NCBI RefSeq assembly: GCF_900104625.1
Contig: NZ_FNVZ01000003.1
Coordinates: 58,784-122,783 of the forward strand
Direction of reading: 5' to 3'
DNA: 64,000 nucleotides
Origin: Leptotrichia massiliensis
GTDB lineage: Bacteria; Fusobacteriota; Fusobacteriia; Fusobacteriales; Leptotrichiaceae
Shown: positions 26,422-34,756 of the stretch, in pieces
Layout of the letters: each line of letters begins with the position of its first letter
Position numbering within the stretch: the first letter of the stretch is position 1
The notes under the pieces: model-generated
The model's database searches: none
The model's input: the letters and a program-made list of their open reading frames with translations, nothing else
What the model was told of the DNA's origin: nothing
Program-made: the position numbers and the translations under genes

Positions 26422-26823
26422 TGTCCTATCCTCCCAAATAATCTTACTACAAAAGTCTTTCTTTTTTTATTATATGCAGCTTTGAAGTATAGCATACAAA
26501 TCTTTGTTTTTCATTTTAAAAACTATTATTTTTATTTTTTATTTTAAAACTATGTAAATTTTAACTTATAAATATCTAAAATTCTCACTAAATCAGTTGT
26601 TTCAAACGCAAAATAATTTATAATAAAATTTCTTAAAATGATTTTTCTTGAAATAATTTTTTTGAAATAGTATAATCAAAACAAGAAACAAACATAATTT
26701 TATAATAAATTTAACATTATTTAGTAGCAATAATTACTAAATTATTAAAATTGATAAATACAATAATAAAAATTTAAAATATGAATTTGGAAAACATTAT
26801 ATATTCTAACTGGGAGGCAAAAA
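26422..26823. other. divergent intergenic region between FtsZ-like B and the modification gene
   Basis: A 402-base AT-rich gap that must hold promoters in both directions. On the plus strand a clear promoter lies at 26648-26676 (listed). On the minus strand a TATAAT at about 26471-26476 is visible in front of FtsZ-like B, but the matching -35 box is unclear. No repeat or gene is seen. Confidence 0.6.
26648..26676 (+). promoter_or_regulatory. sigma-70-type promoter for the restriction-modification operon
   Basis: TTGAAA at 26648-26653 and TATAAT at 26671-26676 with a 17-base spacer. It leaves a leader of about 140 bases before the ATG at 26824, which is preceded by GGGAGG. Confidence 0.65.
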
Positions 26824-28656
26824 ATGAATAAAAATATTTTTGAAATAGTAATTGATGTACTATTAACATTAAAAAAGTACGTATCAGAAGATGGAAAATT
26901 ACTTAAAGCTAGTGTTTATCAGGATATAATAAACATGGATAAAGACTTGCTTTTTGTACTTATTTCTAACCCCAAAATTAAAGAAAGATTTTTTCAAGAA
27001 GTAAACGGTACACTTGTTTTTGATAAGCAAAAATTTGCTTGGTTTATAGAATCAAAAGAATTTTTGGCAAACTCATACACAAGATATATAAATAAAATTG
27101 GTTTAACTAAAAATGAAGAATTTATTTCTAAATCCAATGATGTAGTATTGAATTTTCCATATAAAGATTGTGTCCTTCAAGGAGGTCAAAATAAAGAGGA
27201 TCAAAAAAATAACGAAATTTTTCATAATGAAATAATTGCAAGTGATGAAATAACTCGTATGCTTAATCCAAAAATATTAACAAATGCTAAAAGATATACA
27301 AAAAATGGAATAGAAAAAAATATAATTTTTAATGATAATGATAATTTAATAATTAAAGGTAATAATTTAATTGTATTGTCTAGTCTGTTAAAAAGATACG
27401 GCGAAAAAATTAAATGTATCTACATAGACCCACCCTACAATACAGGTTCTGATAGTTTTAAATATAACGATAAATTTAACCATTCAGCTTGGCTAACATT
27501 CATGAAAAATCGATTAGAATTGGCTAAAAAACTGCTAAGTAATGATGGTTTTATTTTTGTTCAAATTGATGATAATGAACAGGCATATTTAAAAGTTTTG
27601 ATGGATGAGATTTTTGGTAGAGAAAAATTTATTGGAACAATTGTTTACAGAAGAAGAAAGTCGCAGGCTAATTTAAGTAAAAATTTATCAATTATCCATG
27701 AATATATACTAATTTATAAAAAAAGCGAACTAGCAACTCTTAATAATATACTAAACAATACAGACTCTAAAGATTATAAAAACCCAGATAATGATATTAG
27801 AGGTGCGTATAAGACAATGCCGTGCACTAATAAAGGCGGTTCTTTATATACTATCACAACTCCTACTGGAAAACAAATAACAGACGAATGGAGATTTAAA
27901 GAAGAAACATTTTATGAACTTTTAAATGATAATAGAATTGTTTTCCCTAAAAAAGGAGAAGGAAAACCTAGATACAAGTTATTTTTATCAGAAAAAAATT
28001 TAAAAGGGGTTATTGTTAATTCTTGGTGGGATGATGTCGCTACAAATCAAGATGCTAATAAAGATTTGAAAGAATTATTTGGCAAAAATATTTTTGATTA
28101 TCCAAAATCTGAAGATTTGATAAAAAAAATAATTGAAATTTCCACAAAAGAAAATGATATAGTACTAGACTATCACCTTGGTTCGGGAACAACTTGTGCT
28201 GTTGCCCACAAAATGGGGCGTAGATATATAGGAATCGAACAAATGAATTATGTGGAAGATATATCTGTGAAAAGATTATCTAAAGTTATCGAAGGTGAGC
28301 AGACAGGTATTTCTAAAGCTTTAAATTGGAAGGGTGGAGGTTCATTTGTATATTGTGAACTTCTTGAAAATGCAAATTTAATTATAAATAAAATAAACTT
28401 AGCAACTGAAAATAATATTTTAGAAGTAAAAGAAGAAGTATACAGTGATGAAAGAATTATTCCATACGTTACAAGGGAAGAACTAAAAAAAGCAGATGAA
28501 AATTTTAGATACTTATCATTGGAAGAGAAAAAAATGGTTCTTATTAATATAGTGGATAAAAATAAACTGTATGTAAATTACTCAGATATAGAAGATGAAA
28601 CTTTTGAGATAACTAAGAATGACAAAAAATTCTCAGAATCATTTTATAAAATTTAA
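26824..28656 (+). CDS. Type III-like DNA methyltransferase (Mod)
   Basis: A beta-class amino-methyltransferase: the catalytic DPPYNTGSD motif IV (residues 202-210) precedes the SAM-binding motif I LGSGTT (452-457). The order and the DYHLGSGTTCAVAHKMGRRY segment match Type III Mod subunits, which modify adenine and also carry the target recognition. The 610-residue length is typical. The gene starts the locus, 18 bases before the nuclease-like gene. Codons are visibly richer in A and T than in neighbouring housekeeping genes, consistent with acquisition by transfer. No long simple repeat suggests phase variation in the gene. The recognition sequence cannot be inferred. Confidence 0.93.
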   Translation: MNKNIFEIVIDVLLTLKKYVSEDGKLLKASVYQDIINMDKDLLFVLISNPKIKERFFQEVNGTLVFDKQKFAWFIESKEFLANSYTRYINKIGLTKNEEFISKSNDVVLNFPYKDCVLQGGQNKEDQKNNEIFHNEIIASDEITRMLNPKILTNAKRYTKNGIEKNIIFNDNDNLIIKGNNLIVLSSLLKRYGEKIKCIYIDPPYNTGSDSFKYNDKFNHSAWLTFMKNRLELAKKLLSNDGFIFVQIDDNEQAYLKVLMDEIFGREKFIGTIVYRRRKSQANLSKNLSIIHEYILIYKKSELATLNNILNNTDSKDYKNPDNDIRGAYKTMPCTNKGGSLYTITTPTGKQITDEWRFKEETFYELLNDNRIVFPKKGEGKPRYKLFLSEKNLKGVIVNSWWDDVATNQDANKDLKELFGKNIFDYPKSEDLIKKIIEISTKENDIVLDYHLGSGTTCAVAHKMGRRYIGIEQMNYVEDISVKRLSKVIEGEQTGISKALNWKGGGSFVYCELLENANLIINKINLATENNILEVKEEVYSDERIIPYVTREELKKADENFRYLSLEEKKMVLINIVDKNKLYVNYSDIEDETFEITKNDKKFSESFYKI

Positions 28657-28674
28657 TTAGGGGGAAAATATAAT

Positions 28675-29364
28675 ATGTATATTAATTTTGATTTAAAGGA
28701 AAATAAGTATAAAAATATAATTTTAAATGCTAAAAAATTTTCAAATTTTAGACAAAGATGTAAGGAATTTTTAAAAAATAATGGAATAAATCATAATAAA
28801 TTTACAGTTGTAGAACATGATAGTGAATTAGGATATATATCTGAGCAAATTGTATTGAATTATTTAAAAAATAACTTAGATCTTTCTAAATTCAATATTA
28901 ATCATTGGAAAGAACAATTCAATTTTTCAAAAATAGAAAATATTTTAAAAAAAGTTAAACCTACTACAGAAGAAATAAATGTAATTAGAGAATATTTTTA
29001 TGATAAATATGATATTGCGATAAATAATAAGAACAAAACTTTTTATTTAGATGTAAAAACTGCTGAAACTATTTATACTCCAAATAAAAATTGGAATTTC
29101 TTATATCCAGTTATCCAGGCAAATAAGTCTGATGATTATTTTGTAGTTTTAACATATATAATTAAAAATGATATCGACAAAGTTTACACTAAAGCTTATA
29201 TTATGGGTGCTATTGATTATCGAGAAATTAAAAATTCAAAAATTCAAAAAAAGGGAACTTGTACAAGATTCGATACAGAAAGCCAAATTAATAATTATAT
29301 AACAGAATTAAAAAATTACAAAGATTTATTAAGTTATATAAAAAATAAAATAGAGGTTAAGTAA
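28675..29364 (+). CDS. PD-(D/E)XK-like nuclease candidate between mod and res
   Basis: I do not recognise a named family. The 229-residue protein is basic, AT-rich in codon use and has no signal peptide. It shows a pattern expected of PD-(D/E)XK nucleases: Glu57 in a helix (GYISEQIVLNYL), Asp113 in KYDIAI and, 13 residues later, Asp126-Val-Lys128 in FYLDVKTA. A hydrophobic strand (YFVVLTYI) follows. It sits directly between mod and res, ending just before the res ATG. Because the Res protein here lacks its usual C-terminal nuclease, this gene may supply the cutting activity. That is inference from motif and context. Confidence 0.65.
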   Translation: MYINFDLKENKYKNIILNAKKFSNFRQRCKEFLKNNGINHNKFTVVEHDSELGYISEQIVLNYLKNNLDLSKFNINHWKEQFNFSKIENILKKVKPTTEEINVIREYFYDKYDIAINNKNKTFYLDVKTAETIYTPNKNWNFLYPVIQANKSDDYFVVLTYIIKNDIDKVYTKAYIMGAIDYREIKNSKIQKKGTCTRFDTESQINNYITELKNYKDLLSYIKNKIEVK

Positions 29365-31383
29365 ATGAATGAACAATTTTTATACCAAAAAGTAGATATT
29401 TTAAAAGAAGAAGCTATTTCCATTGATATACCTGAAATTATTACAAAAGGTTTATCTAAAAAAATTATACTTAGAGAATATCAAATAGAAGCATTTAAAA
29501 GCTTTTTAGTGTATTATGAAAATGATAAGCTAAAGAAAAATAAACAAGTACATACTTTATTTCATATGGCAACAGGCAGTGGAAAAACTGTTATTATGGC
29601 AGGACTTATACTATACTTATACACAAAAGGATATAGAAAATTTTTGTTTTTTGTAAATCAAACGAATATTCTGGAAAAAACAATAGAAAATTTTACTAAC
29701 CCTTTATCAAGTAAATATTTATTTAATGACGTTATTGAATATTTGGGTAATAAAATTAATATAAAAAAAGTAGATAATTTTAGTGACAACAAGACTGAAG
29801 ATATAGAAATTTTATTTACAACTATCCAAAAACTTCATATTGATTTGTTTGAAGCTAAGGAAAATTCATTGACATATGACGATTTTGAAAATAACAGAAT
29901 TGTATTTATTTCAGATGAAAGTCATCATGTAAATTCATTAACCAAAAAAACTACTAAAAATGAAGAAGAATCAAATAGAAAATGGGAATATTCAGTAATG
30001 AATGCACTAATACAAAATAAAAATAATATTATGCTCGAATTTACAGCGACTTGCGATCTTAAAGATGCTAATGTAAATAATAAATATAAAGACAAAACAG
30101 TATTTAATTACTCACTTGTTTCCTTTAGAGAAAGCAAATACACAAAAGATTTTCAAAATTTCGCAACAGATACAGATTTGTGGACTAGAACGGTAATAGC
30201 ACTTGTACTAAGTGAATATCGTAAATTTTTATTTGCTGATTTGAAATTAAATATTAAACCTGTAATTCTTTTAAAATCACGAAAAATTACAGAATCAAAA
30301 TCATTTTATAATAATTTTTTTAAGAAAATAAAAAATCTAACTAGTTATGAACTTTCAAATTTAGAATCAATTGGAATTGATATTTTAAGTAAAGCAATTC
30401 ATTATTTTAAACAAAAAGATGAAAATTTAGAAATTTTATTACATTCTATTAAAAATGGATTTTCACAAGACACTGCTTTAATTATAAATGGTACAAGTGA
30501 TGATAACAAAGAAAAACAAATTTTGGTAAATTCTTTGGAAGATATTTCTAATCCTATAAGAATCGTGTTTGCTGTAGACATGCTAAACGAAGGATGGGAT
30601 GTATTAAATTTATTTGATATTGTACGATTATATGACACAAGGCAATCTAGTGGAAAATCAGGTAAAATTGGTTCTTACACAATTAAAGAAGCACAACTTA
30701 TAGGACGAGGAGCAAGATACTGTCCATTTGTAATAGAAGATGAAGAGTTAAAATTTAAGCGAAAATATGATAATGATGTATCAAATAAAAATCGTATTTT
30801 AGAAACAATGTATTTTCATAGTAAAAATGATTCAAAATATATTTCTGAATTAAAACAAGCACTTATTAAAACAGGACTTCAATCAGAAACTCCTGCTATA
30901 CCTGAACAAAAGATTAAAAATAAATCAAAAGAAAATGATTTTTATAAAAAAAGTCTTGCTTTTTCAAATAAAAAGTTACTTAAAGATAGAAAAAATATCG
31001 ATACTATTGAATCCAACATGAGAAATAAAATTTACCACTATAAAGTTCTTACTGGAAACGGAAATTTAATTGATTTATTTCATAACGATAGTGCAAATAC
31101 TTCAATCAAAACAAATATTAAGACAATTAAATTTAAAGAAATATCATTAAACATATTATTAGGTGCAATTGAATGTTTTGAAGAACTTAGATTTGATAAT
31201 TTAAAAATAAAATACCCTGTATTAACTTCGACTAAAGAATTTTTAACTTCAGATAAATTTTTAGGAAATTCAAAATTGGAAATTACATATTCAAAAAATG
31301 AGTTAACAGGAAAAGACTTGTTTTTAGCAGTAAAATATGTATTAACAAAAGTAGCTACACATGTAATGTCTTTAAATCCATAA
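29365..31383 (+). CDS. Type III-like restriction helicase (Res) without the C-terminal nuclease domain
   Basis: An SF2 DNA helicase/translocase of the Type III restriction family. The motifs are ATGSGKT (Walker A, residues 69-75), DESH (184-187), FTATCDL (motif III), VDMLNEGWDV (motif V) and QLIGRGARY (motif VI, 444-452). The sequence continues through the usual post-helicase region to LTGKDLFLAVKYVLTKVATH and then stops at residue 672. Typical Res subunits continue for another 200-300 residues with a PD-(D/E)XK nuclease. Only 144 bases separate the stop from the next gene, so no frameshifted nuclease is hidden there. The protein is either a natural short form or a truncation. Confidence 0.9.
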   Translation: MNEQFLYQKVDILKEEAISIDIPEIITKGLSKKIILREYQIEAFKSFLVYYENDKLKKNKQVHTLFHMATGSGKTVIMAGLILYLYTKGYRKFLFFVNQTNILEKTIENFTNPLSSKYLFNDVIEYLGNKINIKKVDNFSDNKTEDIEILFTTIQKLHIDLFEAKENSLTYDDFENNRIVFISDESHHVNSLTKKTTKNEEESNRKWEYSVMNALIQNKNNIMLEFTATCDLKDANVNNKYKDKTVFNYSLVSFRESKYTKDFQNFATDTDLWTRTVIALVLSEYRKFLFADLKLNIKPVILLKSRKITESKSFYNNFFKKIKNLTSYELSNLESIGIDILSKAIHYFKQKDENLEILLHSIKNGFSQDTALIINGTSDDNKEKQILVNSLEDISNPIRIVFAVDMLNEGWDVLNLFDIVRLYDTRQSSGKSGKIGSYTIKEAQLIGRGARYCPFVIEDEELKFKRKYDNDVSNKNRILETMYFHSKNDSKYISELKQALIKTGLQSETPAIPEQKIKNKSKENDFYKKSLAFSNKKLLKDRKNIDTIESNMRNKIYHYKVLTGNGNLIDLFHNDSANTSIKTNIKTIKFKEISLNILLGAIECFEELRFDNLKIKYPVLTSTKEFLTSDKFLGNSKLEITYSKNELTGKDLFLAVKYVLTKVATHVMSLNP

Positions 31384-31470
31384 TATATTAACTCTAAAAA
31401 ATTTTTTTCTTCCTGTCTTAACCTAGAAAAATAACAAAATTTTACTATATAATTTCAAATACAAAATTAA

Positions 31471-31520
31471 TTGACAAAATAGAAAAAACAGTATATTATA
31501 TAAAAATGACTTACAGGTCA
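31471..31520 (+). promoter_or_regulatory. promoter and candidate TetR-type operator of the efflux operon
   Basis: TTGACA (31471-31476) and TATTAT (31494-31499) with a 17-base spacer form the promoter. Immediately downstream, TGACTTACAGGTCA (31507-31520) is an imperfect palindrome with TGAC/GTCA arms, covering the expected transcription start. It resembles TetR/AcrR-type operators and suggests autorepression by the regulator encoded 26 bases on. Confidence 0.7.
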
Positions 31521-31545
31521 ATTTTATTTGTTAGGTGGGAGACGC

Positions 31546-32172
31546 TTGGAAAAGAAGAAGGGTGCAAGAAGTCAGAAAAGAAAAAAAATAGTAGATAAAG
31601 CGTGGGAACTGTTTGCAAAAAATGGGTATAAGGAAACTAAAGTTGAGGATATTACGAAGGACCTAGGAATATCTAAAGGGAGTTTTTATACATATTTTGC
31701 AACTAAGGATGAACTACTTTACGAAGTTCTAGGAAAAATAAAAAAAGAAATTAATAGAAATCTTGAAAATATAAATGTTAATCAAGTACCAGAAAAAGTT
31801 CTAGAAGACTACGTAAAGGCTAAAATGAATTATGTTGTTAAAATTTTGAATAATATGCGATTAAACAGTGTTGAAAAATATTCAATTGACCCGAAATTAA
31901 GAAACTTTTTTGAAGAATTGAAAGAAAAATCAACTGATTTTATAAAAATAAATATTGTTGAAAAATTTAACAGTAAAAATGGCAATAAATATAATACAGA
32001 TGTTATATCAGAATTTATATTAATTTCAATAGAGGAATTTTTATATGATGAATTTGTCTTGAAAAATTTGCAAAAGATGAAAGATGATGACCTGATTAAT
32101 ATCCAAAATACAAGAAAAGTCGAAAATTCGTTGAAGGAAATAATAAAATTTATAAATAATGCGTTAAAATAA
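31546..32172 (+). CDS. TetR/AcrR-family transcriptional repressor
   Basis: A 208-residue regulator with an N-terminal helix-turn-helix (about residues 10-55): KIVDKAWELFAKNGYKETKV, ITKDLGISKGSFYTYF, ATKDELLYEVL. The C-terminal ligand domain is variable and gives no clue to the inducer. I start it at a TTG (31546) because GGTGGGA lies eight bases upstream. The longest frame would begin at another TTG (31528) with no ribosome site. It heads the efflux operon, and the palindrome at its promoter suggests it represses itself and the pump. Confidence 0.9.
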   Translation: MEKKKGARSQKRKKIVDKAWELFAKNGYKETKVEDITKDLGISKGSFYTYFATKDELLYEVLGKIKKEINRNLENINVNQVPEKVLEDYVKAKMNYVVKILNNMRLNSVEKYSIDPKLRNFFEELKEKSTDFIKINIVEKFNSKNGNKYNTDVISEFILISIEEFLYDEFVLKNLQKMKDDDLINIQNTRKVENSLKEIIKFINNALK

Positions 32173-32194
32173 GTTCAGGAAGGAAGAAGGGAAA

Positions 32195-33469
32195 ATGGAA
32201 AAAAACAGAAATAAAATAGCAGTGTCAATATTGCTGTTATTAATTGCAATTCCCAATTTTGCACAAAAAATAACAATTCAAGAAGCTGCTGAAATGGCTG
32301 TGAAAAACAACAAAGACATAAAAATAGGAATGTTAGAAATGGATAGAGGGCAAATTGATGTAAGCAGAACTTGGAAACAAAAATTTTTTACAGTAAGCTA
32401 TAATGCTTCGGCAAATGCTTATTTTAAAGATATTATTTCGAAAAAGACAGGGGAAGCGTACCAGCAATATCTGTCACTGTCACAGCCACTTTTCACAGGC
32501 GGGAAACTAAAATTAGGAAACGAAATAAGCAAAGACAGCTTAAAATTAACTGAGCTGAAATTGGATAAAACAAAGAAAGATACAGTATTAAGTACTGTTC
32601 AGGCATATATTGACGTATATGAGGCAGTCAGTACGCTTGGGGTACTGCAAAAATCAAAGGAAGCATTGGATGAAAACTATAAAATTCAGACTGAAAAATA
32701 TAACTTGAGAATGGTTACACAGCCTGAATACAAAGAAGCAGAAAGAAGTCTAAAGGCTATGGAAGCCCAAATTGTAGAACAGCAAGGAAACATTGAAATA
32801 GCAAAAGAATCTTTAGGAATATTAATTGGAGTGCCAAATCCAAGCAGCATTGAAATAGTGCCGTTTGGAGTGGAAGACAATTTTACCAAGACAATTGATT
32901 TGGCAAAGGATATGGAAAAATTAACAACACAAAATACTGAGTATAAAATTGCACAAAAACAAATTGATATAAGCAGAAAAAATACAAAACTGGAAAGAGC
33001 CAGTTTTTTTCCAACAATTAATGGAACTCTAAATTACGGGGCATTAGATTCGAGAAATAAATTAAAGGATGTATTTGAAGTGAAGGATTTTTCATCGGCT
33101 GCTGGAGTGACATTTACTTGGAATATTTTTGACTGGGGCAAAAGAAAAGAAGATGTAAAATATGCTAAAAAAACTGAAGAAATCGCAGAAGTAAAATCAG
33201 AGCAGACATTGGAGCAGGTTAAGGCGAATATGAGAAAAACATATTATAAGCTGCAAGCGCTTGAAAAAAGTCTAGAAGCATTGAAAATTGCAGTGGAAAG
33301 TGCAGAAGAAACGTACGAACTGGAAAAAGAAAGATACAATTATAACTTGATAACAATGAATAATTTACTTGATGCAGAGGCAAAATTACGCCAGAGCCGT
33401 GTAAATTATGCAACTTCAAGACTTAAATACTACTATCTTGTATCACAATATGGAGCTTTTCTTGATTAA
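32195..33469 (+). CDS. TolC-family outer membrane efflux protein
   Basis: The outer membrane channel of a tripartite pump. A signal peptide (about residues 1-23, MEKNRNKIAVSILLLLIAIP) precedes two repeats of the TolC fold. The repeats are rich in coiled-coil helices, with the strand segments YQQYLSLSQPLFTGGKLKLG and AAGVTFTWNIFDWGKRKEDV. The length of 424 is normal. A good AGGAAGGA ribosome site precedes the ATG, and the adaptor gene follows 37 bases later. Confidence 0.93.
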   Translation: MEKNRNKIAVSILLLLIAIPNFAQKITIQEAAEMAVKNNKDIKIGMLEMDRGQIDVSRTWKQKFFTVSYNASANAYFKDIISKKTGEAYQQYLSLSQPLFTGGKLKLGNEISKDSLKLTELKLDKTKKDTVLSTVQAYIDVYEAVSTLGVLQKSKEALDENYKIQTEKYNLRMVTQPEYKEAERSLKAMEAQIVEQQGNIEIAKESLGILIGVPNPSSIEIVPFGVEDNFTKTIDLAKDMEKLTTQNTEYKIAQKQIDISRKNTKLERASFFPTINGTLNYGALDSRNKLKDVFEVKDFSSAAGVTFTWNIFDWGKRKEDVKYAKKTEEIAEVKSEQTLEQVKANMRKTYYKLQALEKSLEALKIAVESAEETYELEKERYNYNLITMNNLLDAEAKLRQSRVNYATSRLKYYYLVSQYGAFLD

Positions 33470-33506
33470 TCGGATTTGAAAATATGAAAACAGGAGGAAA
33501 TAAACA

Positions 33507-34622
33507 ATGAAATTATATAATAAAAAAATCGTAGTAGCATTGGCAATACTTGCGATGTTTACCATATCTTGCGGAAAGAAGAAACAAGCTGCAACAAATA
33601 ATGCAAGACCAGTAAAAGTCCAAGTTATTGGACAAAACTCAATTTCTTTGGGCTATACAGCGAGCGGAACTTTGAAAGGTATCGAGGAAGTTCCTTATAC
33701 AGCGACTTCTTCTGGAGAAATAGTTGTAATAAATGCAAAAAATGGGGATAGTGTAAGAGCAGGACAGGTAATTGTATCAATTGACAATCAGGCTGCAAGA
33801 TCAAATGTTGCAAGTGCAACTTCAAATGTGAATACCGCCTCATCAAATATCAGCTCAGCCGCTGCCGCACTTGAAGAAGCTAGAATAAATTACGAAAAAT
33901 ACAATATGCTTTATAATAAAAGGCTAGTAACTGAAACAGATTATTTAAAAGCAAAAACTAATTATGATGCTGCAAGAGCCCAGTTAAATGCATCAAAAAA
34001 CAGCCTAAGCTCAGCACGGGCAGCACTGGATTCGGCAAATGACACAAATAGAAAATCTGTAATAAAGACAAATACAACGGGAACTATTGCAAATATGAAG
34101 CTGGAACTTCATCAGCAAACATCAGCTGGAAGTGCTTTGTTTACTGTGGTAAATGAATCGGAAATGCAACTGGAAGTGGGAGTTTCAGCAGAAGTAATAA
34201 ATAAAATCCATGTAGGAACACAGGCAAAAGTAAAAATTGATGAGCTGCAAGGGGAAGAGATGGTAGGAACAGTATATGAAGTATCAGCTGCAGCAAATTC
34301 AGCAACAAGACAGTTTATTGTAAAAATCAAAATTCCTAATCCTGAAAGAAGGCTAAAAAGCGGAATGTATGGAACAGCAAGCATAGACACTGGAGCAGAA
34401 AATGGATTAATAATTCCTAAAAAAGCCATTGTTGTAAGAGGAGTGGAACAAGTGGTCTATATAGTTCAGAATGGTAAAGCAATCGCAATACCAATAAAAA
34501 TTACAAATCAAAATCAGGAAATGGCGGCAGTTACTGGAAATGGTCTTACTGCAGGTGCAGAACTTATAATAGATGGACAAAATGTTGTACAGGCTAACGA
34601 AACCGTTAGAAAAGTACAGTAA
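33507..34622 (+). CDS. RND periplasmic adaptor lipoprotein (membrane fusion protein)
   Basis: The adaptor linking the inner-membrane pump to TolC. The signal ends in a lipobox (AMFTISC, Cys at about residue 22), so it is anchored in a membrane by lipid. A biotinyl-lipoyl-like half motif (VINAKNGDSVRAGQVIVSID) flanks a helical hairpin (about 95-180, alanine/serine/asparagine rich). The beta-barrel and membrane-proximal domains follow to residue 371. Length and order match HlyD/AcrA-type adaptors. Confidence 0.93.
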   Translation: MKLYNKKIVVALAILAMFTISCGKKKQAATNNARPVKVQVIGQNSISLGYTASGTLKGIEEVPYTATSSGEIVVINAKNGDSVRAGQVIVSIDNQAARSNVASATSNVNTASSNISSAAAALEEARINYEKYNMLYNKRLVTETDYLKAKTNYDAARAQLNASKNSLSSARAALDSANDTNRKSVIKTNTTGTIANMKLELHQQTSAGSALFTVVNESEMQLEVGVSAEVINKIHVGTQAKVKIDELQGEEMVGTVYEVSAAANSATRQFIVKIKIPNPERRLKSGMYGTASIDTGAENGLIIPKKAIVVRGVEQVVYIVQNGKAIAIPIKITNQNQEMAAVTGNGLTAGAELIIDGQNVVQANETVRKVQ

Positions 34623-34669
34623 ATTATTGATTATAACTCAAAAAACAGAAAATTAATATTTTAAATATA

Positions 34670-34726
34670 ATCAGTCAGGCAAATTTTGAAAATTTTATAC
34701 TTTCTGAATTTGTTTGGCTGTTTTAT
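34670..34726 (+). terminator. hairpin between the adaptor and pump genes, attenuator-like
   Basis: CAGTCAGGCAAATT (34672-34685) pairs with AATTTGTTTGGCTG (34707-34720) over 14 positions using G-U pairs that only work in plus-strand RNA. TTTTAT follows. It lies inside the operon between the adaptor stop and the pump start, so it may reduce pump expression relative to the upstream genes. Confidence 0.7.
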
Positions 34727-34756
34727 AAAGCAAAAAGATTAAGGAGAAATGAAAAA

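Noticed and set aside
26824..28656. Phase variation of the modification gene
   Set aside because: Only short A runs (seven or fewer) are seen; there are no tandem tetramers or long homopolymers like those of known phasevarions.
31384..31527. A frameshifted nuclease domain downstream of res
   Set aside because: Only 144 bases remain before the tetR promoter region, far too short for a nuclease domain, and no reading frame there resembles one.
31528..31545. Upstream TTG as the tetR start
   Set aside because: It has no ribosome site and overlaps the GGTGGGA that serves the TTG at 31546.
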